A stretch of 49,237 nt of DNA, taken from Caulobacter sp. (GTDB taxonomy: Bacteria > Pseudomonadota > Alphaproteobacteria > Caulobacterales > Caulobacteraceae). Made by a program: the position numbers and the translations under genes. Within the stretch, counting starts at the first letter, position 1. Each line of letters starts with the position of its first letter. This document shows positions 8,884 through 16,991 of this stretch, one piece after another. The stretch lies in NCBI GenBank assembly GCA_019636175.1, contig JAHBYC010000022.1:1-49237 (forward strand), written 5' to 3'. The notes under the pieces were generated by a model that worked only from the letters and a program-made list of their open reading frames with translations, was not told where the DNA came from and searched no databases.

Positions 8884-9462
8884 GTGGTCACCCTCAACCG
8901 CATCTACACCCGCACCGGCGACGCCGGCTCGACCCGACTGGCGACAGGCCAGCCGGTCAGCAAGACCCATCCGCGCGTCGTCGCCTACGGATCGGTGGAC
9001 GAAACCAACGCCTGCCTCGGTCTGGCGCGGCTGCACACCGGCGTCGATCCGGTTCTCGACGCCATCCTGGCCCGGGCCCAGAATGACCTGTTCGACCTTG
9101 GCGCCGATCTGGCCACGCCCGAGCAGGACGAGAAGCCGGCCTGGGAGCCCTTGAGGATCCTGCCCGGCCAGGTCGAGCGGCTTGAGCGCGAGATCGACCA
9201 GTTGAACGCGGACCTGTCAGACCTGACCAGCTTTGTCCTGCCCGGCGGATCGGCGGCGGCGGCGGCTCTGCATCTGGCGCGCACGGTGTGTCGCCGGGCC
9301 GAACGTGAGACAGTGGCTCTGGCCGCGCTCGAGGGCGAAATCGTCAGCCCCGACGCGGTCAAGTTCCTCAACCGGTTGTCGGACCTGCTGTTCGTGGCCA
9401 GCCGCTGGGCCAACGACAAGGGCGGCGCGGACGTGCTCTGGACCCCCGGGGCCAACCGCTAG
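8884..9462 (+). CDS. PduO-type cob(I)yrinic acid a,c-diamide adenosyltransferase
   Basis: Transfers the adenosyl group of ATP to cob(I)alamin or cob(I)yrinate diamide, giving adenosylcobalamin. The 192-residue protein shows the PduO-type core: the N-terminal ATP-binding segment RIYTRTGDAGSTRLATG, VDETNACLGLARLH, then FVLPGGSAAAAALHLARTVCRRAERE and a final RLSDLLFVASRWAN. The start is GTG at 8884, just before the first conserved segment; the frame is open further upstream but non-homologous. It is co-directional with the HIG1-like gene (5-bp gap). The product is needed by ethylmalonyl-CoA and methylmalonyl-CoA mutases, in keeping with mcd and etfBA nearby. Confidence 0.93.
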   Translation: MVTLNRIYTRTGDAGSTRLATGQPVSKTHPRVVAYGSVDETNACLGLARLHTGVDPVLDAILARAQNDLFDLGADLATPEQDEKPAWEPLRILPGQVERLEREIDQLNADLSDLTSFVLPGGSAAAAALHLARTVCRRAERETVALAALEGEIVSPDAVKFLNRLSDLLFVASRWANDKGGADVLWTPGANR

Positions 9463-9488
9463 GGCCTGCCCCGGCGCCCTCGACCGGA

Positions 9489-9851
9489 CTATTTCTTCTC
9501 GGCGGCTCCGCCGATGGTCGCTTTCGCCGGCGCGGACGGCTTTGACTTGTCGGCCGCCGGGAGCTCGATTGGCGGCGGCGTCACGCCGGGCCCGTAGGCA
9601 TCCTCGCGCAGTTTCCTCGCCGCCTGCTTTTTCGACCATTCCTCGCGGGTCATGCCGGCCGGACGGCCGGTAAGATCGGGAATATAGAGAGGGGTGGCGC
9701 AGGTCCGCGTCGCCGGGTCCCACCAGGCCTGCTGACGGTCGCAACGCTTGGCCGGCCACACCCACAGAATCTGATAGGCCCAGATGGCGACCACCCCGAC
9801 GGCGAACAGGCCGAGGAAGACGAGCTTCAGGCGATCGATGGTCTTGTTCAT
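9489..9851 (-). CDS. Hypothetical membrane-anchored protein
   Basis: I do not recognise this 120-residue protein. It has one N-terminal transmembrane helix (residues about 8-30, LKLVFLGLFAVGVVAIWAYQ). A short soluble domain follows with two cysteines that could form a disulfide (KRCDRQQAWWDPATRTCATPL), then TGRPAGMTREEW. The C-terminal tail is Pro/Ala/Lys-rich and probably disordered. The ATG at 9851 has GAGGC upstream. It is convergent with the adenosyltransferase gene and divergent from etfB. The two cysteines and the anchor suggest a periplasmic soluble part. Confidence 0.75.
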   Translation of the reverse strand: MNKTIDRLKLVFLGLFAVGVVAIWAYQILWVWPAKRCDRQQAWWDPATRTCATPLYIPDLTGRPAGMTREEWSKKQAARKLREDAYGPGVTPPPIELPAADKSKPSAPAKATIGGAAEKK

Positions 9852-10013
9852 ACGCGAGGCCTCTAGACGATATGGGCCGGCATCGCCAGCCACCTGATCG
9901 GGGCGATTTTTCGACCTAGATTGACCCGCAGGTAAACTTGCATTGCGCGGCCAAGCTAGTATCAGCCTGTCCGCGCAAGATTTTTCGCAACGCAACACGG
10001 GCGGACAAAACCG

Positions 10014-10763
10014 ATGAAGGTGCTGGTCCCGGTCAAACGGGTAATCGACTACAACGTCAAAGCCAGAGTGAAGGCCGATCAGACCGGCGTCGATCTGGCC
10101 AACGTCAAAATGAGCATGAATCCCTTCTGCGAGATCGCGGTCGAGGAAGCTGTGCGACTGAAGGAAAAAGGCGTCGCCACCGAGGTGGTCATCGTCTCCA
10201 TCGGTCCGGCACAGGCTCAGGAAACCATCCGTACGGCCCTCGCCATGGGCGGCGATCGCGGCGTCCTGATCCAGGCCGACGCCGACCTCGAGCCCCTGGC
10301 TGTCGCCAAGCTGCTCAAGGCCGTGGCCGAGGACGAGAAGGCTGATCTGGTGCTGATGGGCAAGCAGGCCATCGATGGCGACAACAACGCCGTCGGCCAG
10401 ATGCTCTCGGCCCTGCTGGGCTGGCCGCAAGCCACCTTCGCCTCCAAGGTCGAGGTCGAAGGCGGCAAGGCCACCGTGACCCGCGAGGTCGACGGCGGCC
10501 TTCAGGTTCTCGAAGTCGCGCTTCCCGCGGTAATCACCGCCGACCTGCGCCTCAACGAGCCGCGCTACGCTTCTCTGCCCAACATCATGAAGGCGAAGAA
10601 GAAGGAAATCGCGACCAAGACCACCGGTGACTACAGTGTTGATGTCGCGCCGCGCCTGACGGTCGTGAAGGTGACCGAGCCGGCCAAACGCTCCGCCGGC
10701 ATCAAGGTCGAAGACGCCGCCCAGCTGGTGGCCAAACTCAAGACTGAAGCGGGGGTGCTCTGA
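10014..10763 (+). CDS. etfB: Electron transfer flavoprotein subunit beta
   Basis: The beta (AMP-binding) subunit of ETF, which accepts electrons from acyl-CoA dehydrogenases and passes them to ETF-quinone oxidoreductase. The 249-residue length is normal. It begins [16 protein letters not shown] and carries [18 protein letters not shown] and [29 protein letters not shown], followed by the ETF-beta signature around [25 protein letters not shown], whose conserved lysines are present. It overlaps etfA by one base (TGATG), so the two are translationally coupled in equal amounts. Mcd at 5096 and the acyl-CoA dehydrogenase at 35803 are potential donors. Confidence 0.97.
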   Translation: MKVLVPVKRVIDYNVKARVKADQTGVDLANVKMSMNPFCEIAVEEAVRLKEKGVATEVVIVSIGPAQAQETIRTALAMGGDRGVLIQADADLEPLAVAKLLKAVAEDEKADLVLMGKQAIDGDNNAVGQMLSALLGWPQATFASKVEVEGGKATVTREVDGGLQVLEVALPAVITADLRLNEPRYASLPNIMKAKKKEIATKTTGDYSVDVAPRLTVVKVTEPAKRSAGIKVEDAAQLVAKLKTEAGVL

Positions 10764-11692
10764 TGGCCGTTCTCGTCGTCGCCGATAACGACAACGCGCA
10801 CCTGCGCGACACCACCCACAAGACTGTCACCGCCGCCCTCGCCGTTTCCGGCGACGTCGATGTGCTGGTCATGGGTGAAGGCGCCAAGGCCGTGGCCGAC
10901 GCCGCCGCCAAGATCGATGGCGTGCGCAAGGTCCTGCTGGCCGAAAGCGCCGACCTGGGCCACGGCGTCGCCGAAGTCCAGGCCGCCACCGTCGAGGGCC
11001 TGATGGGCGGCTATGACGCCGTCCTGATCCCGGCCACCTCGGGCGGCAAGAACTACGCCCCCCGCATCGCCGCCCACCTGGACGTCGCGCCGATCAGCGA
11101 GATCGTCGAAGTGGTCGACGCCGACACGTTCGTGCGGCCGATCTACGCCGGCAACGCGCTGGAGACCATCAAGTCCTCCGACGCCAAGAAGGTCATCACC
11201 GTGCGTCCGACGGCTTTCAAAGCCGCTGGCGAGGGCGGCTCGGCCAGCGTCGAAAGCGCCACAGCCGGAACCGCCAACGGCGCCAGGTTCGTCAGCGAAG
11301 AGATGGTCAAGTCCGACCGTCCTGAACTGACGGCCGCCAAGATCGTCGTTTCCGGCGGTCGCGCCATGGGTTCGGCCGAGGAGTTCCAGGCGGTCATCGA
11401 ACCGCTGGCCGACAAGCTGGGCGCCGCCGTCGGCGCCTCGCGCGCGGCCGTGGACGCCGGCTACGCCCCGAACGACTACCAGGTCGGCCAGACCGGCAAG
11501 GTCGTGGCGCCGTCGCTGTACATCGCCATCGGCATCTCGGGCGCGATCCAGCACCTGGCCGGGATGAAGGACAGCAAGGTCATCGTGGCCATCAACAAGG
11601 ACGCCGACGCGCCGATCTTCCAGGTCGCCGACTACGGCATCGTGGGCGACTACAAGACGGTCGTTCCGGAACTGATGGCGGCGCTGGGCTAG
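10763..11692 (+). CDS. etfA: Electron transfer flavoprotein subunit alpha
   Basis: The alpha (FAD-binding) subunit of the ETF heterodimer. It has 309 residues. The N-terminal half is an adenine-nucleotide hydrolase-like fold ([14 protein letters not shown], then [22 protein letters not shown]). The C-terminal half carries the FAD site: [34 protein letters not shown] and [17 protein letters not shown], ending with [21 protein letters not shown]. No frameshift or missing element is seen. It is coupled to etfB and followed by a terminator. Confidence 0.97.
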   Translation: MAVLVVADNDNAHLRDTTHKTVTAALAVSGDVDVLVMGEGAKAVADAAAKIDGVRKVLLAESADLGHGVAEVQAATVEGLMGGYDAVLIPATSGGKNYAPRIAAHLDVAPISEIVEVVDADTFVRPIYAGNALETIKSSDAKKVITVRPTAFKAAGEGGSASVESATAGTANGARFVSEEMVKSDRPELTAAKIVVSGGRAMGSAEEFQAVIEPLADKLGAAVGASRAAVDAGYAPNDYQVGQTGKVVAPSLYIAIGISGAIQHLAGMKDSKVIVAINKDADAPIFQVADYGIVGDYKTVVPELMAALG

Positions 11693-11716
11693 TCAGCCCT
11701 TCACCGTTGAGATTGG

Positions 11717-11745
11717 GGGCCGGGCGGCAACGTCCGGCCCTTTTT
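11717..11745 (+). terminator. Rho-independent terminator of etfBA
   Basis: A stem gggccgg (11717-11723) / ccggccc (11734-11740) is followed by TTTTTC, 25 bp after the etfA stop. This is a typical operon end. Confidence 0.85.
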
Positions 11746-11768
11746 CTTTGTGCGTCGACCGCGAATCC

Positions 11769-12004
11769 AATTCCTCCCCCGGGCGCAACGCGCCCTCTTT
11801 GGGGGAGGGGGACCGCCGGCCCGATTCAGGGCCGGTGGTGGAGGGGGCAGCGCCGGCGGATCGCGATGGCCATGAACGCCGCCGTCAATCCCGCGCCAGA
11901 ACGCGATCACCCCCTGAAAGGCCGGCTCCGCCCCCTCCACCTCGCGGGGTATTCCCCGCGCGGTCCCCCTCCCCCAGTCAATGCTTCGCGCTGGGGGAGG
12001 AATT
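11769..12004. repeat. REPIN-like inverted pair of about 90-bp repeats
   Basis: Fills most of the 310-bp gap between etfA and ribF. The ends are perfect 12-bp inverted repeats, aattcctccccc (11769-11780) and gggggaggaatt (11993-12004). Read inward from each end, both arms share the same blocks: aattcctccccc, a variable part, gggggagggggaccg, a local GC hairpin, ggtggagggggc, then a GCCGGC block. Each arm can fold its own cctccccc/gggggagg hairpin, and the left arm also holds gggcgc-aac-gcgccc (11781-11795). Between the arms (about 11860-11915) is a short unique spacer. No transposase ORF is present. The right end overlaps the ribF stop codon. Confidence 0.85.
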
Positions 12005-12935
12005 AGGGCGTCAGGATTGCTCGCGCGTTTGCCTCGTCGCGGTGGATCTGCTCGACCATCAGATCGATGGAGGCGAACTTCTCCTCGGGCCGCAGGAAGG
12101 CGACCAGTTCCGTCTCGATGACCTGCCCGTACAGGTCCTCGTCGAAGTCGAAGATCCAGACCTCCAGCCGGGTCTCGACCTCGCCCGTCGTCGGGTTGTT
12201 GCCGATGTTGGCGACGCCGGGCAACAGGCGCCCGTCGGGCAGGCGGGTGCGGGTGGCGTAGACGCCCAGGCGCGGGGTGACATAGTCGGCCATGAAGACA
12301 TTGGCGGTCGGAAAGCCCAGCTGGCGGCCCAGCTGCTGGCCACGCCGCACCACGCCCTCGATGGCGAAGGGCCGGCCGAGGATGGCGGCGGCGGCCTCGG
12401 GATGACCGTCGCGCAGCGCCTCGCGCACGCCGGTGGAGCTGAACTTGCCTTCGCCCTCTCCGACGGCTTCGGCGACCGAGACGCCGAAACCGAAGGCCTC
12501 GCCATAGGCCTTCATCAGCGCCGGGCTACCGGTGCGGCCCTTGCCGAAGCTGATGTCGAAGCCGACGGCGACGTGCTTTACGCCGAGCCCCTCGTGCAAC
12601 ACGAACTGGGCGAACTCCCGGTCCGAAAAGCTGGCCATCTCGAAATCGAAGTTCAGGACGTAGAGCCGGTCGACGCCCTGCGTCTCCAGCGCCCGCCCCT
12701 GCTGCTCCAGGGTCATCAGGCGGAAGCTCGGTTCGTCCGGATGGAACAGCCGTCGCGGATGCGGATCGAAGGTGATCACCCCCAGCGGACAGTCCTGGGC
12801 TCGCGCGGCGTCGGCCGCCAGACCGATCACCGCCTGATGCCCCAGATGCACCCCGTCGAAGTTGCCGAGCGCCACCGAGGCTCCGCGGTCGGCGGGGTCC
12901 AGGTTCTTCCAGCCGTGGACGATCTTCAGGCTCAT
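12003..12935 (-). CDS. ribF: Bifunctional riboflavin kinase / FAD synthetase
   Basis: Makes FMN from riboflavin and then FAD from FMN. The 310 residues are in the usual order: an N-terminal adenylyltransferase domain with LGNFDGVHLGHQAVI (residues about 25-39) and a C-terminal kinase domain with SSTGVREALRDG at the join, then GRPFAIEGVVRRGQQLGRQLGFPTANV and YGQVIETELVAFLRPEEKF. All motifs are intact. It starts 4 bp inside the MaoC gene end (12932-12935), so the two are co-transcribed. FAD and FMN feed the many flavoproteins in this window, but co-regulation is not shown. Confidence 0.97.
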   Translation of the reverse strand: MSLKIVHGWKNLDPADRGASVALGNFDGVHLGHQAVIGLAADAARAQDCPLGVITFDPHPRRLFHPDEPSFRLMTLEQQGRALETQGVDRLYVLNFDFEMASFSDREFAQFVLHEGLGVKHVAVGFDISFGKGRTGSPALMKAYGEAFGFGVSVAEAVGEGEGKFSSTGVREALRDGHPEAAAAILGRPFAIEGVVRRGQQLGRQLGFPTANVFMADYVTPRLGVYATRTRLPDGRLLPGVANIGNNPTTGEVETRLEVWIFDFDEDLYGQVIETELVAFLRPEEKFASIDLMVEQIHRDEANARAILTP

Positions 12936-13351
12936 CCGCGCTTGGGGGCCATGATCAGGGCCTCGCCGGTCAGCACCGCCTTGCCGTTCACCGAGCAGAC
13001 GGTGTCGATGGTCACGCGGCCCTTCTCTGCGTCGATGTCCTTGATGGTGCAGACGGTGTGGACCTCGTCGCCGACCCGCACCGGGCGGCGGAAGCTCAGG
13101 GATTGGCCCATATAGACCGAACCCGGCCCGGGCAGCTGAGTGCCGATCACCGCCGAGATGTAGGCGGCCGACAGCATGCCGTGGGCGATGCGGCCCTTGA
13201 ACTGGGTGGTCTGGGCGTAGTCCTCGTCCAGGTGCAGCGGATTGTTGTCGCCGCTGACCTCCGCGAACAGCTGGATGGTCCGCTCGTCGGCCGTGCGCGT
13301 CATCTCGGCCGATTGGCCGACAGTGAGGTCTTCAAGGAACAGGCCCTGCAT
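12932..13351 (-). CDS. MaoC family dehydratase (R-specific enoyl-CoA hydratase-like)
   Basis: A 139-residue single hot-dog-fold protein. The hydratase-2 motif is present: FAEVSGDNNPLHLDEDYAQTT followed by FKGRIAHGMLSA, with the catalytic Asp and His. Enzymes of this size hydrate trans-2-enoyl-CoA to (R)-3-hydroxyacyl-CoA, sometimes feeding polyhydroxyalkanoate. The ATG at 13351 has AGGAGA about 6 nt upstream; the extra 15 residues of the longer frame are not family sequence. It lies 10 bp after the HAD gene and overlaps ribF by 4 bp, forming a HAD-MaoC-ribF operon. Confidence 0.92.
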   Translation of the reverse strand: MQGLFLEDLTVGQSAEMTRTADERTIQLFAEVSGDNNPLHLDEDYAQTTQFKGRIAHGMLSAAYISAVIGTQLPGPGSVYMGQSLSFRRPVRVGDEVHTVCTIKDIDAEKGRVTIDTVCSVNGKAVLTGEALIMAPKRG

Positions 13352-13361
13352 TCGTCGTCTC

Positions 13362-14222
13362 CTACCAGACCAGGTCCGCCATGGCGTAGGCGGCAAACTG
13401 GCCTTCTTCTTCCAGCAACCCGGCGACCTTCACCGGATCGAGTTTTCCGTCGGCGCCCAGGGCCTTCGCCCCATGGATGCCCTGGGCGATGAACAGGCAG
13501 TCCAGGCCGTGGTCGGCGGCGCCCTTCACGTCGGTGATGACCCCGTCGCCGATGCACAGCACCCGCGAGCGGTCCAGCGTCTTGCCAAGCAGCGCCTCGC
13601 CCTCGGCGAGGGCCAGGTCATAGATCGGCGTGAACGGCTTGCCGGCCATCAGCACCTCGCCGCCCAGCCTGGCGTAGAGATCGGCCAGGGCGCCGCCGCA
13701 GTAGATCAGCTTGTCGCCCTTCTGGACCACCAGATCAGGGTTGGCGCAGATCAGAGGCAGTTTGCGCGCCGCCGCCGCCGTCAGCCGTTCGCGGTAGTCC
13801 TCCGGCGTCTCGACATCGTCGTTGTCCGGCCCGGTTACCGAGACGAAGGCCGCCTCGTCGGCTCCGGCCAGATCCAGCCCCAGGCCCTCGTACAGCACCA
13901 GGTCCTTGGCCGGGCCTATCTTCCACATCGGCCCGGGCGCCCGCTCGGCCAACAGCACGCGGGTAGCGTCGCCGCTGGTGACGAAGGCGCTCCAGGCCTC
14001 GCGCGGCACCTTCAGGCCGTCCAGCTGGGCGATGACGTCGCTGGCCGGACGCGGAGAATTGGAGATCAGCACCACCGGCCCCACTTCGGCCCGCCAGCGC
14101 GCCAGGGCGGCGCAGGCGTCGGGAAAGTTCTCACGACCGTTGTGGATCACGCCCCAGACGTCGCACAGCAGGACGTCATAGCGGTCGCGCAGGGCCGAGA
14201 GGCCGACGGGGAGGTCAGTCAT
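13362..14222 (-). CDS. TIGR01459-type HAD superfamily hydrolase
   Basis: A 286-residue HAD subfamily IIA phosphatase of the NagD-like group. Motif I is YDVLLCDVWGVIHNG, with the nucleophile Asp in the DVWG context typical of this alphaproteobacterial family. Motif II is VVLISNSPRPAS. The cap domain follows, then AGKPFTPIYDLAL and motif IV RVLCIGDGVITDVKGA. The ATG at 14222 follows AGGGGCC; the upstream 30 residues of the open frame are discarded. It is first gene of the HAD-MaoC-ribF operon. The substrate is unknown; a sugar phosphate or nucleotide is the general expectation. Confidence 0.9.
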   Translation of the reverse strand: MTDLPVGLSALRDRYDVLLCDVWGVIHNGRENFPDACAALARWRAEVGPVVLISNSPRPASDVIAQLDGLKVPREAWSAFVTSGDATRVLLAERAPGPMWKIGPAKDLVLYEGLGLDLAGADEAAFVSVTGPDNDDVETPEDYRERLTAAAARKLPLICANPDLVVQKGDKLIYCGGALADLYARLGGEVLMAGKPFTPIYDLALAEGEALLGKTLDRSRVLCIGDGVITDVKGAADHGLDCLFIAQGIHGAKALGADGKLDPVKVAGLLEEEGQFAAYAMADLVW

Positions 14223-14338
14223 GGCCCCTGCGCTAACGGCTGGCGAAGGGAGCGTCAATTGCTCTCGCGGCCCTGTCGTTGCAACCTCTATCGGCTGGAC
14301 GCCTTTCTCCAACAGCAGCCGATCTTCAGGAGCCGACC

Positions 14339-14578
14339 ATGACCACCGTAACCTACGAAGTCGCCGAACATGACGGGGGCTGGGCCTATCGCGTTGGCGA
14401 CACCTGGTCGGAGACCTTCCCCACCCACGACGCCGCCGCCGCGGCGGCGCGGGCGGCGGCCGGCGAACAGCGGGTTGGCGGCAAGACGGCCGGCATCGTC
14501 TTCGAGGACGAGAAGGGGCAATGGCACGGCGAGATCGCCGACGGAGGGGATCGCCCGGACACCGTCGTCAAGGACTGA
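14339..14578 (+). CDS. DUF2188 domain protein
   Basis: A 79-residue protein with the small DUF2188 pattern: a beta hairpin YEVAEHDGGWAYRVGDTWSETFPTHD, an alanine-rich helix AAAAAARAAAGEQ, then a closing strand GIVFEDEKGQWHGEI. The function of the family is unknown to me. The ATG at 14339 is well placed after AGGAG. It stands alone, divergent from the HAD operon and about 110 bp ahead of the RebB-like gene on the same strand. Confidence 0.78.
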   Translation: MTTVTYEVAEHDGGWAYRVGDTWSETFPTHDAAAAAARAAAGEQRVGGKTAGIVFEDEKGQWHGEIADGGDRPDTVVKD

Positions 14579-14687
14579 TCCGCGAGCCGCCCCTGGCGTT
14601 TGGCCGCGCTGAATCCTGGTCCGCCATAGACAATCTGAACGAGACATGGCCGTAATGCCCGCTCTGATCGAAGCGGGAGCGCGACCC

Positions 14688-15317
14688 ATGGCTACATCCA
14701 AACCGACGTCGGACGGCGACACGCCGGCCAGGACCCGCAATCAGGATGTCGACGCCGCCAGCCAGGCGGTCAGCCAGCTGTTCGGGGTCACCGCCCAGGC
14801 ACTGGGAAACGCCGTCTTCAACGCGGTCAACGCCCAGCAGCAGTGTGCGGTCTCCGCTCAGGCGGCCCTGACCCAGACCGTCATCACAATGCTGGCCTCG
14901 GATCACGTCGTCGGCCGTGAGGCGAGCGCCAAGTTGCAGGTTTCCTCCGCTCCCGGGAGCGGACCTCTGCCACCGGAGCCGCCGCGCCCTGTCGACACCC
15001 ATGACCTGACCATCGCCGCCCTAAAGGCGGCCGAGGAGGCGCTTGATCCCATGATGGCGCTGGTGACGCTGAACGTCGCCTGCATCGCCATGATCGACGC
15101 CGCCCAGCATCTCCAGCGGACGGAGATTATCGCCGAGACGGCGGTGGGTCTGGCCCTGCAGAAGGCCCTCACCGGTCATGAGGGGGATACCTGGACCAGT
15201 GTCATCGCCGCAGCCGAGCAGAGCGTGAACAAGGCCAGCGAGCATCTCAACGTCATCTGCAACACGATGATCGCCATAACCCGCAACGCCGCCGGAAGGC
15301 CCGCGCCCAAGGGCTGA
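14688..15317 (+). CDS. RebB-like (R-body / killing-trait family) protein
   Basis: A 209-residue protein. Residues about 20-75 resemble RebB proteins, the small subunits of R-bodies (coiled protein ribbons): AASQAVSQLFGVTAQALGNA, then NAVNAQQQCAVSAQAALTQT. A Pro-rich linker (SSAPGSGPLPPEPPRPVD, about 86-103) leads to a second helical region of about 100 residues that I cannot assign. Known RebB proteins are about half this length and lie in clusters of several reb genes; no other reb gene is visible here. The ATG at 14688 follows GGGAG; an alternative ATG at 14646 adds 14 residues. The similarity is by eye only. Confidence 0.62.
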   Translation: MATSKPTSDGDTPARTRNQDVDAASQAVSQLFGVTAQALGNAVFNAVNAQQQCAVSAQAALTQTVITMLASDHVVGREASAKLQVSSAPGSGPLPPEPPRPVDTHDLTIAALKAAEEALDPMMALVTLNVACIAMIDAAQHLQRTEIIAETAVGLALQKALTGHEGDTWTSVIAAAEQSVNKASEHLNVICNTMIAITRNAAGRPAPKG

Positions 15318-15354
15318 GCCGGCCGACGCCGTCCGCGCCTTCAATCCGCCGGGA

Positions 15355-16827
15355 TCAGCCGGCCGCGCTGGCCACCAGCCGGGCGTAGAAGATGGTCATC
15401 CGCTCCAGATTGGCCAGGGTCATTCGCTCGTTGGTGCCGTGAATCATGGCGAAGGTGTCCAGCGAGGCCAGCAGCGGCTGATAGCGGTAGATGTCGCTGG
15501 CGATGGGGGTCATGTAGCGACTGTCGGTGCCGGCCCCCACGAGGCCCGGCGCCACCGGCAGCTTGCCGCCGTCCGCGGCCAGCGCCGCCAGGACCCGCCA
15601 GCCGACGGAGTCGGTCGAGGAGACCGGCGAGGGGTTCACGGCGTTGCCTTCCCAGGCCAAATCGACCTTCAGCCCGACGGTCGCCTGCCTGGCCCGCGCC
15701 ATCACCTCATCCTTGGTCTGACCAGGGGCGATCCGGTAGTTGATCCAGGCGGTGGCGTCCTGCGGCAGGACGTTCTCCTTGGGACTGCCCTTGAGCATGG
15801 TCGGGGCGATGGTGGTGTGCAGCAGGGCGGCGCCCGCGGGCGTGGCGGCGAACTGCTTCTTCATCATCCCGCCGAACAACCATTCATTGGCCACGGCCAT
15901 CCGCATCATGAAGCTGCCGTGCGGCGCCAGCGCCCGGACCATCTCGGCGCCGGGACCGTTGAGCTTCAGCGGGAACGGGTTGTCGGTGATGGCGGTGATG
16001 GCCTTGGCCAGGACCGCGACCCCGGTCTCGGGCGGGGGGGCGGAGGAGTGGCCGCCCTGGGCCGGCGCGGTGACGCGGAGAGTGGCGTAGCCCTTCTCGG
16101 CGATGCCGATGATGGCCGCGGGTTTGCCGGTGATCGGATGGTCGGTGATCGCCGCCGAGCCTTCGTCGAGGACCCATTCGGCCTGGACGCCTCGGCTCTT
16201 CAGCAGTGCGGCGGCGGCGCGGGCCCCGGACCCGCCGGCCTCCTCGTCCTGGCCGCTGACGACGATGATGGTGCGTTTGGGCTTAAAGCCGTCGCTCGCC
16301 AACGCCTCCAGCCCCTCGAACAGGGCGACCAGACTGCCCTTGTCGTCGATGGAGCCTCGGCCCCAGACGGCGCCGTCGGCGATGACGCCGTCGAAGGGCG
16401 GCTGTTTCCAGTCGCCCTCGGTGCCCGGGGTGATCGGCACCACGTCCTGGTGGGCCATCAGCACGATGGGTTTCAGCGACGTATCGCTGCCGGTCCAGGT
16501 GTAGATCAGCGCCTTGTTGGGCAGAATCTCGCGGGTCATGACCGCATGGGCGGCGGGATAGGTCGTGGCCAGCCAGGCGTGGAGTTTGTCCCATTCGGCC
16601 CAGTCGTTGTCGGCCTTGTTCTGATGGCTCACCGTGCGGATCCGCACCGCCTCCGCCAGATGCCGCGCCGCTTTCGCCTGGTCGATGGCCGGGGCGTCGG
16701 CGAGTTTCACGGTGGTGATATCGACCGCGGCCGGAGCCTTGTAGGTCCAGGTGCGGATCAGGACCACGGGGACCAGCACCACAAGGAGGGCGACAATCCC
16801 CAGCGCGATCTTCCCCAACAGCTTCAT
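15355..16827 (-). CDS. Membrane-anchored M20 family peptidase (PM20D1/CPS1-like)
   Basis: A 490-residue protein with one N-terminal hydrophobic helix (residues about 5-25, LGKIALGIVALLVVLVPVVLI), which should place the catalytic domain in the periplasm. The M20 zinc motifs are intact: LMAHQDVVPI, GAVWGRGSIDDKGSL (bridging Asp) and VSGQDEEAGGSGA (catalytic Glu pair). A dimerisation domain follows from about residue 255, and a final ligand-type histidine occurs in MIHGTNERM. The length and pattern match the carboxypeptidase S / PM20D1 branch. The substrate is unknown. It is divergent from the gcv operon; its 5' end limits where the gcv promoter can lie. Confidence 0.9.
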   Translation of the reverse strand: MKLLGKIALGIVALLVVLVPVVLIRTWTYKAPAAVDITTVKLADAPAIDQAKAARHLAEAVRIRTVSHQNKADNDWAEWDKLHAWLATTYPAAHAVMTREILPNKALIYTWTGSDTSLKPIVLMAHQDVVPITPGTEGDWKQPPFDGVIADGAVWGRGSIDDKGSLVALFEGLEALASDGFKPKRTIIVVSGQDEEAGGSGARAAAALLKSRGVQAEWVLDEGSAAITDHPITGKPAAIIGIAEKGYATLRVTAPAQGGHSSAPPPETGVAVLAKAITAITDNPFPLKLNGPGAEMVRALAPHGSFMMRMAVANEWLFGGMMKKQFAATPAGAALLHTTIAPTMLKGSPKENVLPQDATAWINYRIAPGQTKDEVMARARQATVGLKVDLAWEGNAVNPSPVSSTDSVGWRVLAALAADGGKLPVAPGLVGAGTDSRYMTPIASDIYRYQPLLASLDTFAMIHGTNERMTLANLERMTIFYARLVASAAG

Positions 16828-16861
16828 GACGTCCTCCCCGAACTTTTGCGCAGACTAGGAC

Positions 16862-16960
16862 GCGGCGCCGGGAGGTGTCACGCCCGCCTTTCTGCCCAAA
16901 GGCGCATCCGCCAGCGCACAGGCCGCGGGCTCCCGCCTCAGGCATGGCGTACAGCGCCGC
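16862..16960 (+). promoter_or_regulatory. Possible degenerate third glycine aptamer
   Basis: This stretch copies the order and spacing of the two good glycine aptamers downstream. The closing stem is gcggcgc (16862-16868) / gcgccgc (16954-16960), a perfect 7 bp. Inside are GGGAGG (16870), CAAAGGCGCATCCGCC (compare CGAAGGCGCAACCGCC in aptamer 1) and CCTCAGGCA before a short tail. The distance from GGGAG to the AAGGCGC block (about 27 nt) and on to CTCAGGC (about 38 nt) matches aptamer 2 (26 and 40). Some core bases differ from consensus, so it may be vestigial. It fills part of the 415-bp gap before gcvT. Confidence 0.5.
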
Positions 16961-16967
16961 AATCGCC

Positions 16968-16991
16968 TTGACTCCCCTCCCCGGCTCACGC
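16968..16991 (+). promoter_or_regulatory. gcvT: Putative promoter of the gcv operon
   Basis: TTGACT (16968-16973) and GCTCACGC (16984-16991) resemble the Caulobacter housekeeping promoter TTGACGS - 10 to 14 nt - GCTANAWC. Transcription would begin around 16997-17003, just before aptamer 1. If so, the aptamer-like copy upstream is outside the main transcript. Confidence 0.4.

Noticed and set aside
9900-10013. Housekeeping promoter in front of etfB (TAGTAT at 9957-9962)
   Set aside because: A -10-like hexamer is present, but no -35 element lies at acceptable spacing, so I do not list it as a promoter.
9852-10430. Upstream extension of the hypothetical protein frame at 9489
   Set aside because: The extension is antisense to etfB. 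The 120-residue product with an ATG, RBS and N-terminal membrane helix is sufficient.
11748-13115. 455-codon plus-strand open frame across the repeat, ribF and MaoC
   Set aside because: It begins in repeat DNA and is antisense to two well-identified genes.
15439-16971. 510-codon open frame antisense to the M20 peptidase
   Set aside because: Low-complexity Arg/Gly/His-rich product overlapping a well-supported peptidase. It also runs into the riboswitch region, so it is a shadow.
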